25,417 nt of DNA from Lutibacter sp. UBA4458 (GCA_002390165.1 DGOU01000063.1:1-25417); one strand, 5' to 3'; positions 7,919 through 16,174 are shown, counted from the stretch's first letter. Notes: generated by a model not told the origin, from the letters alone. Translations and numbers: made by a program.

Positions 7919-8710
7919 ATGAAAATTGCAATAATAGGAGTAGGGAATTTAGGAAATGCTATAGCAAAAGGAATAGTAAATAACAAAGTGAAATATCAAT
8001 CCTTATATTTAACTAAACGGAAAATAGAAGAACTATCTAACTGGAATAACACTCCAAAAGTTGATATTACAGATAGTAATATTGAAGCTGTAAAAAAGGC
8101 GGAGATTATTATACTTGCGGTTCAACCAAAACAATTAAATACGGTTTTAAATGAAATTAAATCCTATTTAAATCCTAAAACACACACTATTGTTTCTGTA
8201 ATAACTGGCAGAAAAATAGTTGAAATAGAGAAAGTTATAGGAAATGATATTGCCATTATTAGAAGCATGCCAAATACAGCTATAGCCGTATCAGAATCTA
8301 TGACCTGTATTTGTGCTAATAAAAAAGGGCAATTAAAACTAAACGAGGTAACTAGCATTTTTAATGTTTTAGGTAAAACCTTATTTATTGAAGAAAAATT
8401 AATGCAAAGTGCTACGGTTATTTGTGCAAGTGGTATTGCATTTTGGATGCGTTTGATTAGAGCAACAGCTCAAGGAGCTGTGCAATTAGGGTTTGATGCT
8501 AAAGAAGCACAAGAATTATCTATGCAAACTTGTTTGGGTGCAGCTAGTTTATTAATACAATCTAAAAGTCATCCTGAACAAGAAATTGATAAAGTTACTA
8601 CGCCAAGCGGATGCACTATTACAGGTTTAAATGAAATGGAACATCAAGGTTTAAGCTCTTCTTTAATTCAGGGTTTAGTAGCATCCTTTGAAAAAATTAA
8701 TCAGATTTAA
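7919..8710 (+). CDS. proC: Pyrroline-5-carboxylate reductase family protein inside the arginine cluster
   Basis: The 263-residue protein belongs to the ProC family, whose members reduce 1-pyrroline-5-carboxylate to proline with NAD(P)H. The Rossmann loop is GVGNLGNA (7-14), with AVQPKQL and RSMPNTA as further family motifs. The C-terminal helical domain carries ASGIAFWMRLIRA at 170-182, where classical ProC has GSGPAY, and TTPSGCTITGLNEM at 227-240, where classical ProC has a TSPGGTT-like motif. It sits 10 nt after argC and 9 nt before argD, so it is co-expressed with arginine synthesis. proA and proB, which accompany it in some flavobacterial clusters as I recall, are absent. Proline synthesis is the likely role; the altered motif leaves room for a different imine substrate. 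Confidence 0.85.
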   Translation: MKIAIIGVGNLGNAIAKGIVNNKVKYQSLYLTKRKIEELSNWNNTPKVDITDSNIEAVKKAEIIILAVQPKQLNTVLNEIKSYLNPKTHTIVSVITGRKIVEIEKVIGNDIAIIRSMPNTAIAVSESMTCICANKKGQLKLNEVTSIFNVLGKTLFIEEKLMQSATVICASGIAFWMRLIRATAQGAVQLGFDAKEAQELSMQTCLGAASLLIQSKSHPEQEIDKVTTPSGCTITGLNEMEHQGLSSSLIQGLVASFEKINQI

Positions 8711-8719
8711 AAATTAATT

Positions 8720-9850
8720 ATGGAATTATTTAAAGTTTATCCATTATATAATATTACTCCGGTAAAAGCTAAAGGAGTTTATGTTTGGGATGAAAGTAAC
8801 ACTAAATATTTAGATTTATATGGCGGTCATGGGGTTATTTCTATTGGGCATTCACATCCTAGGTATATTAAGTCATTATCAGAACAGTTAAGTAAAATAG
8901 GGTTTTATTCTAACGCTGTTCAAAATCCGTTGCAACAAACATTAGCTAAAAAATTAGGAAAACTTTCTAGTTGTGAAGATTACAATTTATTTTTATGTAA
9001 TTCTGGTGCAGAAGCAAATGAAAATGCCTTAAAATTAGCTTCATTTATAACTAAAAAAAGCAAGATTATTTCTTTTAATAATTCTTTTCATGGAAGAACA
9101 TCCGCAGCAGTTGCCGTTACCGATAATAAAAAGATAAATGCACCAATTAATTTACAACAAGAAGTAACTTTTTTGCCTTTGAACGATATAGAATTGGTAA
9201 AGAAAGAATTAAATAAAAACGATGTTGCAGCGGTTATCATAGAAGGTATTCAAGGTGTTGGAGGTTTAGATGAAGGAACCACCGCTTTTTTTCAACAACT
9301 TCAATCCATTTGCAATAAAAAAGAAGTGCCATTAATTTTAGATGAAATACAATCAGGTTATGGTAGAAGCGGAAAATTTTTCGCATTTCAGCATCACAAT
9401 ATTCAGCCAGATATTATTACAATAGCCAAAGGAATGGCAAACGGATTTCCAATTGGTGGCGTTTTAATTTCCGATAAATATAAAGCCACCTACGGTATGT
9501 TGGGAACAACTTTTGGTGGAAATCATTTGGCTTGTGCTGCAGCAATTTCTGTATTAGATATTATGGAAAATGAAGATTTAATTAATAATGTCAATACCGT
9601 TTATAATTATTTTTTAAAAGAAATTAAATCGGTTTTAAAAGTAAAAAAAGTGAAGGGGAAAGGATTAATGTTAGGAGTGGAGTTTGACTTTGAAGTAGCT
9701 GAATTACGAAAGAAATTAATTTTTGAAAAACACATTTTTACTGGTGGATCTATAAATAAAAAACTATTAAGAATTTTACCACCACTAACCTTGAGTAAGA
9801 ATGAAATAGATGTTTTTATAAATGCATTAAAACAGTTGTTACATGAATAA
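8720..9850 (+). CDS. argD: N-acylornithine aminotransferase (class III, PLP)
   Basis: The enzyme transfers an amino group from glutamate to N-acylglutamate semialdehyde, giving N-acylornithine. The 376-residue protein shows the class-III aminotransferase signature: NSGAEANENALKLA, the PLP-ring aspartate in LILDEIQSGYGRSG (Asp208) and the Schiff-base lysine in TIAKGMANGFPIGGVL (Lys237). Context places it between argC/proC and the N-acylornithine transcarbamylase, so ArgD is more likely than ornithine or GABA aminotransferase. The last codons overlap the argF' start by 8 nt. Family members often accept both acetyl- and succinyl-ornithine. Confidence 0.92.
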   Translation: MELFKVYPLYNITPVKAKGVYVWDESNTKYLDLYGGHGVISIGHSHPRYIKSLSEQLSKIGFYSNAVQNPLQQTLAKKLGKLSSCEDYNLFLCNSGAEANENALKLASFITKKSKIISFNNSFHGRTSAAVAVTDNKKINAPINLQQEVTFLPLNDIELVKKELNKNDVAAVIIEGIQGVGGLDEGTTAFFQQLQSICNKKEVPLILDEIQSGYGRSGKFFAFQHHNIQPDIITIAKGMANGFPIGGVLISDKYKATYGMLGTTFGGNHLACAAAISVLDIMENEDLINNVNTVYNYFLKEIKSVLKVKKVKGKGLMLGVEFDFEVAELRKKLIFEKHIFTGGSINKKLLRILPPLTLSKNEIDVFINALKQLLHE

Positions 9851-10790
9851 TTATTTAAAAGTAAAGGATATTAAAAACCTTAAAGAAGTAGTAAAAGAGG
9901 CAATTGATTTAAAGGATAATCCTATTAAATTCAAAAATTTAGGAAAAAATAAAACTTTAATGCTTTTGTTTTTTAATCCTAGTTTAAGAACAAGACTAAG
10001 CACGCAAAAAGCGGCTATTAATTTAGGAATGGATGTGGTAGTTATGAATTTTTCAAAAGATAGCTGGGCTTTAGAGTTTGAAGATGGAACCATAATGAAT
10101 GGCACAAAATCAGAACATATAAAGGAGGCAGCAAAAGTTATTGCACAATATTGTGATATTATTGCTGTCAGAGCCTTTGCTTCGCTAACAGATAAAGAAA
10201 AAGATGAAGCTGATATAGTAATTCAAAGTTTTAAAAAGTATGCCGGAATTCCTGTGGTAAATATGGAAAGCGCAACAAGCCACCCTTTACAAGCCTTGGC
10301 AGATGCAATTACTATTGAAGAACAAAAAAAAGTAAATAAGCCAAAAGTAGTGTTGTCGTGGGCGCCACATCCAAAGGCATTGCCTCATGCAGTTGCAAAT
10401 TCTTTTGTGGAAATTATGCAATTACAAAATGCAAATTTTGTAATAACGCATCCCGAAGGGTATGAGCTAGATAAAAAAATAACAAAAAATACAACGATTG
10501 AATATAATCAGAAAGAAGCTTTTGAAAATGCAGATTTTGTTTATGTGAAAAACTGGAGCTCTCATACAGATTATGGAAAGGTTTTAAATGTAGATACCAA
10601 TTGGACGATAACAAAAGATAAAATGAATTTAACTAATAATGCAAAGTTTATGCATTGTTTACCTGTCAGAAGAAATGTTGTGGTTGCCGATGAGGTTATA
10701 GATTCCAAAAATTCTATAGTAATTGAACAAGCTAATAACAGAACCTATGCAGCACAAATAGTGTTGAAAAAAATATTAGATAACTATTAA
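9843..10790 (+). CDS. argF': N-acylornithine carbamoyltransferase, probably succinylornithine type
   Basis: The enzyme carbamoylates the delta-amino group of N-acylornithine to N-acylcitrulline, bypassing free ornithine. The carbamoyl-phosphate motif is FNPSLRTRLST (SLRTR 47-51), and HCLPVRRNVVV is near the C-terminus. The features DSWALEFEDG and MNGTKSEHIKEAA match the AOTC/SOTC subgroup rather than classical OTC. Residue 90 is Ser (codon 10110-10112). From the published AOTC/SOTC work I recall, Glu92 of Xanthomonas AOTC and Pro90 of Bacteroides fragilis SOTC decide acetyl versus succinyl, and E92S switched AOTC to succinyl. Ser90 therefore predicts N-succinylornithine. The 315-residue length matches B. 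fragilis SOTC. It overlaps argD by 8 nt. Confidence 0.92.
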   Translation: MNNYLKVKDIKNLKEVVKEAIDLKDNPIKFKNLGKNKTLMLLFFNPSLRTRLSTQKAAINLGMDVVVMNFSKDSWALEFEDGTIMNGTKSEHIKEAAKVIAQYCDIIAVRAFASLTDKEKDEADIVIQSFKKYAGIPVVNMESATSHPLQALADAITIEEQKKVNKPKVVLSWAPHPKALPHAVANSFVEIMQLQNANFVITHPEGYELDKKITKNTTIEYNQKEAFENADFVYVKNWSSHTDYGKVLNVDTNWTITKDKMNLTNNAKFMHCLPVRRNVVVADEVIDSKNSIVIEQANNRTYAAQIVLKKILDNY

Positions 10791-10800
10791 TCAAAAAAAA

Positions 10801-10890
10801 TGAAACGTCAACCTCAACTTGATTTAGGTTTTCATAATTAGTAGTTATTAGTTGAATAAGATTCTGAAATGAATTCAGAATAACGTTTTA
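10801..10890. repeat. Two-hairpin palindromic repeat-like element between argF' and argB
   Basis: Two hairpins of identical geometry (8-position arms, 5-nt loop) lie in the gap. One is at 10810-10830 (arms AACCTCAA and TTTAGGTT, one mismatch) and the other at 10861-10881 (arms ATTCTGAA and TTCAGAAT, perfect). The pair is bracketed by an inverted AAACGT (10803-10808) and ACGTTT (10883-10888). This resembles, from memory, degenerate copies of a short palindromic intergenic repeat frequent in flavobacterial genomes. Only one copy is in this window, so repetitiveness cannot be shown here. It may also act as an mRNA structure within the operon. Confidence 0.5.
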
Positions 10891-10904
10891 AGTAATATAA
10901 AATA

Positions 10905-11690
10905 ATGAAAAAACAAAAATTACATATAATTAAAATAGGTGGAAATGTTATTAATAATGAAGAGTTATTAACATCATTTTTAAATGATTTTTCTGAATTA
11001 GAAGGCTTAAAAATATTAGTTCATGGAGGAGGAAATAAAGCTACAGAAATGGCTGCTAAATTAGGATTAAAGTCAAAAATGATTAATGGAAGAAGAGTAA
11101 CAGATAAAGCTAATTTAGAAGTCGTAACTATGGTGTATGCAGGTTTGTTAAACAAAAAAATAACGGCGCAATTACAACAAAATAATTGCAATGCAATTGG
11201 GTTGTCCGGAGCAGATGCTAATTGTGTTTTAGCACATAAACGAATTGTAAAAGATATTGATTATGGTTTTGCAGGTGATATTGATACGGTTAATTCTCAA
11301 AATATAAAGTTGTTTTTACAAAACAACATAACACCTGTTTTTTGTGCAATTACTCATAATAAAAAAGGTCAATTATTAAACACCAATGCCGATACAATTG
11401 CTTCTGAAATTGCAATTGCTTTAAGTAGCACGTTTACTATTGAATTAAATTATGTGTTTGAGTTAAAAGGAGTTTTAAATAATATAAAGGATAAAAGTTC
11501 CGTAATAAAACATGTTAATTTAAGGGAGTATGAACAATTTGTGGCAGAAGGTGTTATTTCCGAAGGAATGATTCCAAAACTACATAATTGTTTTGAAGCA
11601 CTAAAAAAAGGAGTGCAAAAAGTTAAAATTGGAGATACATCTCTTATCCATAATAAAACAAATTTATATACCACTTTAAGTTTAAAATAA
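10905..11690 (+). CDS. argB: N-acylglutamate kinase
   Basis: The enzyme phosphorylates the gamma-carboxyl of N-acylglutamate using ATP, the second step of the pathway. The 261-residue protein is an amino-acid kinase fold: IKIGGN at residues 9-14, the glycine-rich HGGGN at 40-44, GLSGADANC, and the nucleotide-site LNTNADTIASEIAIAL. There is no N-terminal extension of the kind associated with arginine-inhibited hexameric ArgB, so feedback control through that helix is not evident. A 114-nt gap with a palindromic element precedes it, the only real break in the cluster. I saw no clear promoter in the gap, so readthrough from argF' is likely. Its stop shares one base with the argE start. Confidence 0.92.
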   Translation: MKKQKLHIIKIGGNVINNEELLTSFLNDFSELEGLKILVHGGGNKATEMAAKLGLKSKMINGRRVTDKANLEVVTMVYAGLLNKKITAQLQQNNCNAIGLSGADANCVLAHKRIVKDIDYGFAGDIDTVNSQNIKLFLQNNITPVFCAITHNKKGQLLNTNADTIASEIAIALSSTFTIELNYVFELKGVLNNIKDKSSVIKHVNLREYEQFVAEGVISEGMIPKLHNCFEALKKGVQKVKIGDTSLIHNKTNLYTTLSLK

Positions 11691-12748
11691 TGATAAAACT
11701 ATTAACAAAAGAAGCCATAGCCTTGCTTAAAAAATTAATATCAAAGCAATCTTTTTCTGGGGAAGAAAATGAAACAGCTTTATTAATAATGCAATGGTTT
11801 TCAAGTCATAATATAAAATTTGAAAGTAATAAACATAATGTTTGGGCAAAAAATAAATACTTTGATGTTTCTAAAAAAACGATTCTTTTAAATTCACATC
11901 ATGATACTGTAAAGCCAAATAAAAATTATAGTAAAAACCCGTTAAATCCAGAAGTTGTTGATGATAAATTGTACGGTTTAGGAAGTAACGATGCTGGTGG
12001 TTGTTTGGTTTCGTTATTAGCAACTTTCACTTATTTTTATAACAGAGAAAATTTGAATTACAATTTTGTAATAGTTGCTTCTGCCGAAGAGGAAAGTTCT
12101 GGCCCTAACGGATTAAACAGTGTGCTAAAAATTATTCCTGAAATAGATTTTGCAATTATTGGAGAACCAACATTAATGCAATTAGCTATTGCTGAAAAAG
12201 GCTTATTAGTATTGGATTGTATGGCAAACGGAACTGCTGGTCATGCTGCACATGGCATTGGAGATAACGCTATTTATAATGCCATTGAAGATATTAACTG
12301 GTTTCAAAATTTTAAATTTCCTAAAATTTCTGAAACATTAGGCAAAGTTAAAATGACGGTAACTCAAATTAATGCGGGGAGCCAACACAACGTAATTCCG
12401 GCAAACTGTAATTATGTGGTAGATGTGAGGGTTACGGATGCTTATACCAATCAAGAAGTGTTGGATATAATTAAATCAAATGTAATATCTGAAGTCCGTC
12501 CAAGATCACTTCGTTTAAACTCATCATCCATACCAAAAAAACATCCAATTGTTAAAGCTGGTTTAAAACTAGGAAGAGAAACTTATGGTTCACCTACCTT
12601 GTCCGATCAATCGGTTTTAAGTTGTCCTTCATTAAAATTAGGTCCTGGGCAAAGTTTACGTTCGCATACTGCAGATGAATTTATTTACTTGTACGAAATA
12701 GAAGAAGGAATTGATTTATACATTAAAATATTAAACGAAATTTTATAA
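11690..12748 (+). CDS. argE: M20-family N-acylcitrulline/ornithine deacylase (ArgE-type)
   Basis: This is a zinc peptidase-like amidohydrolase of family M20. The first metal motif is NSHHDTV (His70, Asp72), the bridging aspartate is in GSNDAGG (Asp101), the general-base glutamates are in SAEEESSG (133-135), and IGEPT (Glu159) and RSHTADEF (terminal histidine) complete the site. The 352-residue length fits ArgE/DapE-like enzymes. Because the transcarbamylase acts on N-acylornithine, the substrate here should be N-acylcitrulline (probably N-succinylcitrulline), releasing citrulline for ArgG. That follows from pathway logic, not from a specificity motif. The start overlaps the argB stop by 1 nt, and argH follows after 2 nt. 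Confidence 0.9.
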   Translation: MIKLLTKEAIALLKKLISKQSFSGEENETALLIMQWFSSHNIKFESNKHNVWAKNKYFDVSKKTILLNSHHDTVKPNKNYSKNPLNPEVVDDKLYGLGSNDAGGCLVSLLATFTYFYNRENLNYNFVIVASAEEESSGPNGLNSVLKIIPEIDFAIIGEPTLMQLAIAEKGLLVLDCMANGTAGHAAHGIGDNAIYNAIEDINWFQNFKFPKISETLGKVKMTVTQINAGSQHNVIPANCNYVVDVRVTDAYTNQEVLDIIKSNVISEVRPRSLRLNSSSIPKKHPIVKAGLKLGRETYGSPTLSDQSVLSCPSLKLGPGQSLRSHTADEFIYLYEIEEGIDLYIKILNEIL

Positions 12749-12750
12749 TT

Positions 12751-14028
12751 ATGAAACTTTGGGATAAAGGGTACTCAACCGATAAAAAAATAGATTTATT
12801 CACTGTTGGAAACGATAGAGAATTAGATTTAATATTAGCTAAATATGATGTTATTGGAAATTTAGCACATGCAAAAATGTTGCATAAAGTAGGTTTGCTG
12901 ACTTCAGAAGAAATAGTTTCTTTAGAGGTTGAATTAAATTCTATTTTAAAAACTATTGAAAAAGGAGAGTTTATTATTGAAGATACTTTTGAAGATGTAC
13001 ATTCTAAAGTAGAATTTATGTTAACGGAAAAGTTAGGAGATGTAGGAAAAAAAATTCATACTGCACGATCAAGAAACGACCAGGTTTTAGTGGATGTTCA
13101 TTTATATGTAAAAGATGCTTTAAATGAAATTAACCAGGAAGTTAATAATCTTTTTGATTTATTAATTTCTTTAGCAGATAAGTATAAATCGGTTTTAATA
13201 CCAGGTTACACGCATTTTCAAATAGCAATGCCATCGTCATTTGGTATGTGGTTTTCAGCCTATGCAGAAACCTTAATTGATGATATTTATTTTTTAAAAG
13301 CCGCTTATAAAGTAGCTGATCAAAATCCTTTAGGCTCTGCAGCGGGTTATGGAAGTTCTTTTCCTATTGATAGAAATTTTACAACCAAACAACTAAATTT
13401 TAAAACCCTGAAATTTAATTCTGTGGCAGCTCAAATGAGTAGAGGAAAACTAGAAAAATCGGTTGCTTTTGCTTTAAGTTCTATTGCAAGTACGTTATCA
13501 AAAATGAGTATGGATATTTGCCTGTATATGAGTCAAAATTTTAATTTTATTACTTTTCCAGATGAGTTAACCACTGGTTCAAGTATTATGCCTCACAAAA
13601 AAAACCCTGATGTTTTTGAATTAATTAGAGGAAAATGTAACAAATTACAGGTATTGCCATACGAATTTACCTTAATAACTAATAACTTACCAAGTGGTTA
13701 TCACAGAGATTTACAATTGTTAAAAGAAGGATTAATTCCATCGTTTTCAACTTTAAAATCATGTATGGAAATGTTAACGTATTCTTTAAAAAACATTCAA
13801 GTAAAAACTAATATTCTTGATGATGAAAAGTATGACTACCTGTTTAGTGTTGAGGAAGTTAATAAGCTAGTTCAAAGTGGAGTTCCGTTTAGAGATGCTT
13901 ATAAAATTGTTGGTAAAAAAATTCAGGACGGTGATTTTAAGCCAGATAAAAAAGTAAATCACACGCATAAAGGTAGCATTGGAAATTTGTGTTTAGATGA
14001 GATTGTAGCGAAGAAGAATAAGGCTTAA
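12751..14028 (+). CDS. argH: Argininosuccinate lyase
   Basis: The final arginine step, cleaving argininosuccinate to arginine and fumarate. Superfamily blocks are visible in order: FEDVHSKVE and TARSRNDQV (about 80-111), PGYTHFQIAMP with the catalytic Thr-His (154-155), and the flexible signature loop GSSIMPHKKN (276-285) with the catalytic serine. The length of 425 residues is shorter than the ~460 of E. coli because the C-terminal region is trimmed, which I regard as normal in this phylum. It starts 2 nt after argE and is the last gene of the plus-strand cluster, converging on the pseudouridine synthase gene 47 nt away. Confidence 0.94.
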   Translation: MKLWDKGYSTDKKIDLFTVGNDRELDLILAKYDVIGNLAHAKMLHKVGLLTSEEIVSLEVELNSILKTIEKGEFIIEDTFEDVHSKVEFMLTEKLGDVGKKIHTARSRNDQVLVDVHLYVKDALNEINQEVNNLFDLLISLADKYKSVLIPGYTHFQIAMPSSFGMWFSAYAETLIDDIYFLKAAYKVADQNPLGSAAGYGSSFPIDRNFTTKQLNFKTLKFNSVAAQMSRGKLEKSVAFALSSIASTLSKMSMDICLYMSQNFNFITFPDELTTGSSIMPHKKNPDVFELIRGKCNKLQVLPYEFTLITNNLPSGYHRDLQLLKEGLIPSFSTLKSCMEMLTYSLKNIQVKTNILDDEKYDYLFSVEEVNKLVQSGVPFRDAYKIVGKKIQDGDFKPDKKVNHTHKGSIGNLCLDEIVAKKNKA

Positions 14029-14043
14029 TAATTTGATTTGTTA

Positions 14044-14077
14044 TATAGGAAAATGAGAAATTTGCTATAATTTTTTT
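14044..14077 (+). terminator. Weak possible terminator after argH
   Basis: TATAG (14044-14048) and CTATA (14065-14069) could form a short stem with a 16-nt loop, followed by a run of seven T at 14071-14077. The stem is only 5 bp and AT-rich. The T run and the convergent gene arrangement are the only support. Confidence 0.25.
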
Positions 14078-14762
14078 AATTACAAGCTTTCCAAATAACA
14101 TCGTTTGGAGTTGGAGCAGTTATATTTATGTTTTCGTTAGAAACAGGATGGATAAATTCAATTTTACGTGCGTGTAAGTGAATGCTTGCGTCTTTATTAC
14201 TTCTATCAAAACCATATTTTAAATCTCCTTTAATAGAAGAGCCAATAGCTGCAAGCTGACAACGAATTTGATGATGTCTTCCAGTTTCCAAATCTACTTC
14301 TAATAAGTGGTAATTGTTTAAAGACTTAATTAATTTATAATGAAGTATTGCTTTTTTACTTCCTTCAATTTCAGAAGAATACGAAGTAGATTTGTTGTTT
14401 TTAGGATTCTTTTTTAAAAATCCTGTTAAGGTGTCCATATCCTTGTTTGGTTTGTTTTTAACCACTGCCCAGTAGGTTTTTCTAACCTTTTTGTCTCGCA
14501 ACATTTTATTAAAACGTTCCAAAGCCTTTGATGTTTTTGCAAAAACTACAATGCCGGTTGTTGGTCGGTCTAATCGGTGCACAACTCCTAAAAAAACATT
14601 TCCAGGTTTATTATATTTGTCTTTAATAAATTCTTTAACAACATCACTTAAAGGTTTGTCGCCAGTTTTGTCGCCTTGTACAATATCACCAGATTTTTTG
14701 TTAACTATTATTAGGTGATTGTCTTCAAATAAAACTTCTAAATTATTTTTAGTGGAAGCCAT
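14076..14762 (-). CDS. RluA-family rRNA/tRNA pseudouridine synthase
   Basis: The 228-residue protein isomerises uridine to pseudouridine in RNA. The diagnostic motif is VVHRLDRPTTGIVVFAKT with the catalytic aspartate in HRLDR (Asp65), followed by TYWAVV and the ETGRHHQIRCQL block. There is no N-terminal S4 domain (the protein starts almost directly with LFEDNHLIIVNKKSG), so it is the compact RluA/RluC-catalytic type. The target position cannot be inferred. It is the last gene of a minus-strand trio, starting 2 nt after the engB stop, which suggests a shared role or at least co-expression in ribosome biogenesis. Confidence 0.9.
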   Translation of the reverse strand: MASTKNNLEVLFEDNHLIIVNKKSGDIVQGDKTGDKPLSDVVKEFIKDKYNKPGNVFLGVVHRLDRPTTGIVVFAKTSKALERFNKMLRDKKVRKTYWAVVKNKPNKDMDTLTGFLKKNPKNNKSTSYSSEIEGSKKAILHYKLIKSLNNYHLLEVDLETGRHHQIRCQLAAIGSSIKGDLKYGFDRSNKDASIHLHARKIEFIHPVSNENINITAPTPNDVIWKACN

Positions 14763-14764
14763 TA

Positions 14765-15376
14765 TTAAAAATTTTCAGCAACTTTTGTGTTTAAGTCATC
14801 AATAAAATTAAGCAATTTCTCTTTTCCTCTTTTATCGGTTGCTGAAGTAATAAAATATGGAGGCATCTCTTCCCAAATAGTTTGAGTCATTTTTTTAGTA
14901 TAAACTTCAATATTTCTATTTAGTTGAGATAATTTTAATTTATCAGATTTTGTGAATACAATACAAAAAGGAATACCACTTTCACCTAGAAATTGCATAA
15001 ATTCTAAATCTACTTTTTGTGGTTCATGCCTACAATCAATTAACACAAAGGAGCAAATTAATTGTTCTCGTTGCAAAAAATAATCTTTAATAAAATTTTG
15101 AAATGTTTGTCTTTTAGATTTTGAAACTTGAGCATAACCATAGCCTGGTAAATCAACCAAAAACCAATTATTATTAATTTTAAAATGATTAATAAGCTGG
15201 GTTTTTCCTGGTTTTCCAGACGTTTTTGCAAGCTTATTATTATTGGTAATCATATTTATTAAGGATGATTTTCCAACATTAGATCTTCCAATAAAAGCAT
15301 ATTCTGAAAGCTGCTCTTTTGGGCATTTTGCTACCTCAGTATTACTAATTACAAAATCAGCAGATTTAATTTTCAT
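14765..15376 (-). CDS. engB: Ribosome biogenesis GTPase EngB/YsxC
   Basis: This is a small essential-type TRAFAC GTPase that assists large ribosomal subunit assembly. All G motifs are visible in the 203 residues: G1 GRSNVGKSS (30-38), G3 DLPGYGYA (75-82), G4 TKSD (142-145) and G5 SAT (178-180). The DLPGYGYA form of G3 and VLIDCRHEPQ are typical of EngB rather than Era or Der. It lies 3 nt after the hydrolase stop and 2 nt before the pseudouridine synthase, so it is part of a compact minus-strand operon. Confidence 0.95.
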   Translation of the reverse strand: MKIKSADFVISNTEVAKCPKEQLSEYAFIGRSNVGKSSLINMITNNNKLAKTSGKPGKTQLINHFKINNNWFLVDLPGYGYAQVSKSKRQTFQNFIKDYFLQREQLICSFVLIDCRHEPQKVDLEFMQFLGESGIPFCIVFTKSDKLKLSQLNRNIEVYTKKMTQTIWEEMPPYFITSATDKRGKEKLLNFIDDLNTKVAENF

Positions 15377-15379
15377 AGA

Positions 15380-16144
15380 TTATAAGTTCCTTTCTTTTAA
15401 CCAGTTTTCCAAAATTTGATTAAATTCATTTGGATGCTCCATCATAGGTGCATGACCACATTTATCCACCCAATATAAATTAGCATCAGGCAGTAATTTT
15501 TCAAAATCAACGGCAACTTCAGGTGGAGTAACACTATCTTGTTTACCCCAAATTATACAAGTAGGAACCTTTAAATTTGGCAAATCTTTAGCCATATTGT
15601 GTCGAATAGCGCTTTTAGCAATAGCAAGAGTTTTAATAACTTTAGATCTATCATTTACAGATGCATAAATTTCATCAACTAGCTCTTTTGTTGCCACAGT
15701 AGGGTTATAAAAAACTTCTTGAGTTTTAGTTTTTATATATTCGTAATTACCTCTTTTTGGATAGGTATCCCCTAGAGATTTTTCGTAAAGTCCAGAACTT
15801 CCTGTTAAAACTAATCCAGTAACATTTTTTAAGTTTAATTTACTGAAATAAAGAGCTATATGTCCTCCTAAAGAATTCCCTAGCAACATAGCTTTGTCAA
15901 TTTTTTTATATGCCATAAACTCTTTTAAAAACTTAGATATATTTTTAACGTTAGTTTTTAAAAGTGGTAATTTATAAATAGGTAATTCAGGCATAATAAC
16001 CTTATAGCCTTTGTTTGAAAAATAGTTAAATACGCCATTAAAATTACTTAACGCGCCCATTAAACCATGTAATATTATTATTGGTTTTCCTTCTCCAGCT
16101 TCAACATAACTAAATTTTCCATCTTTAATAAGATTCTTCTCCAT
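15380..16144 (-). CDS. Alpha/beta-hydrolase fold protein, substrate unknown
   Basis: The 254-residue protein is a serine hydrolase of the alpha/beta fold. The oxyanion block is IILHGLMG (24-30), the nucleophile elbow is LGNSLGGH with Ser91, the acid is in WGKQDSVTP (Asp203) and the histidine is in KCGHAPMMEHP (His231). No signal peptide or membrane segment is seen, so it is probably cytoplasmic. It resembles the broad group annotated as carboxylesterases or C-C bond hydrolases; nothing in the sequence fixes a substrate. It is the first gene of the minus-strand trio, with a good Bacteroidota -7 element 23 nt upstream of its ATG. Confidence 0.88.
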   Translation of the reverse strand: MEKNLIKDGKFSYVEAGEGKPIIILHGLMGALSNFNGVFNYFSNKGYKVIMPELPIYKLPLLKTNVKNISKFLKEFMAYKKIDKAMLLGNSLGGHIALYFSKLNLKNVTGLVLTGSSGLYEKSLGDTYPKRGNYEYIKTKTQEVFYNPTVATKELVDEIYASVNDRSKVIKTLAIAKSAIRHNMAKDLPNLKVPTCIIWGKQDSVTPPEVAVDFEKLLPDANLYWVDKCGHAPMMEHPNEFNQILENWLKERNL

Positions 16145-16166
16145 TAATATAATTTTAAATCAAACA

Positions 16167-16174
16167 CAAAGGTA
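16167..16174 (-). promoter_or_regulatory. -7 promoter element for the hydrolase-engB-rluA unit
   Basis: On the minus strand the sequence reads TACCTTTG, an exact match to the Bacteroidota sigma-ABfr -7 element TAnnTTTG. It ends 22 nt before the hydrolase ATG (16144). I found no TTTG -33 element at the usual distance; the nearest TTG lies about 29 nt away. The match to a short motif in AT-rich DNA could be chance, but its position is right. Confidence 0.5.

Noticed and set aside
10791..10904. Separate promoter or ArgR operator before argB
   Set aside because: No TAnnTTTG element and no ArgR-type palindrome found; the palindromes present have repeat-like geometry.
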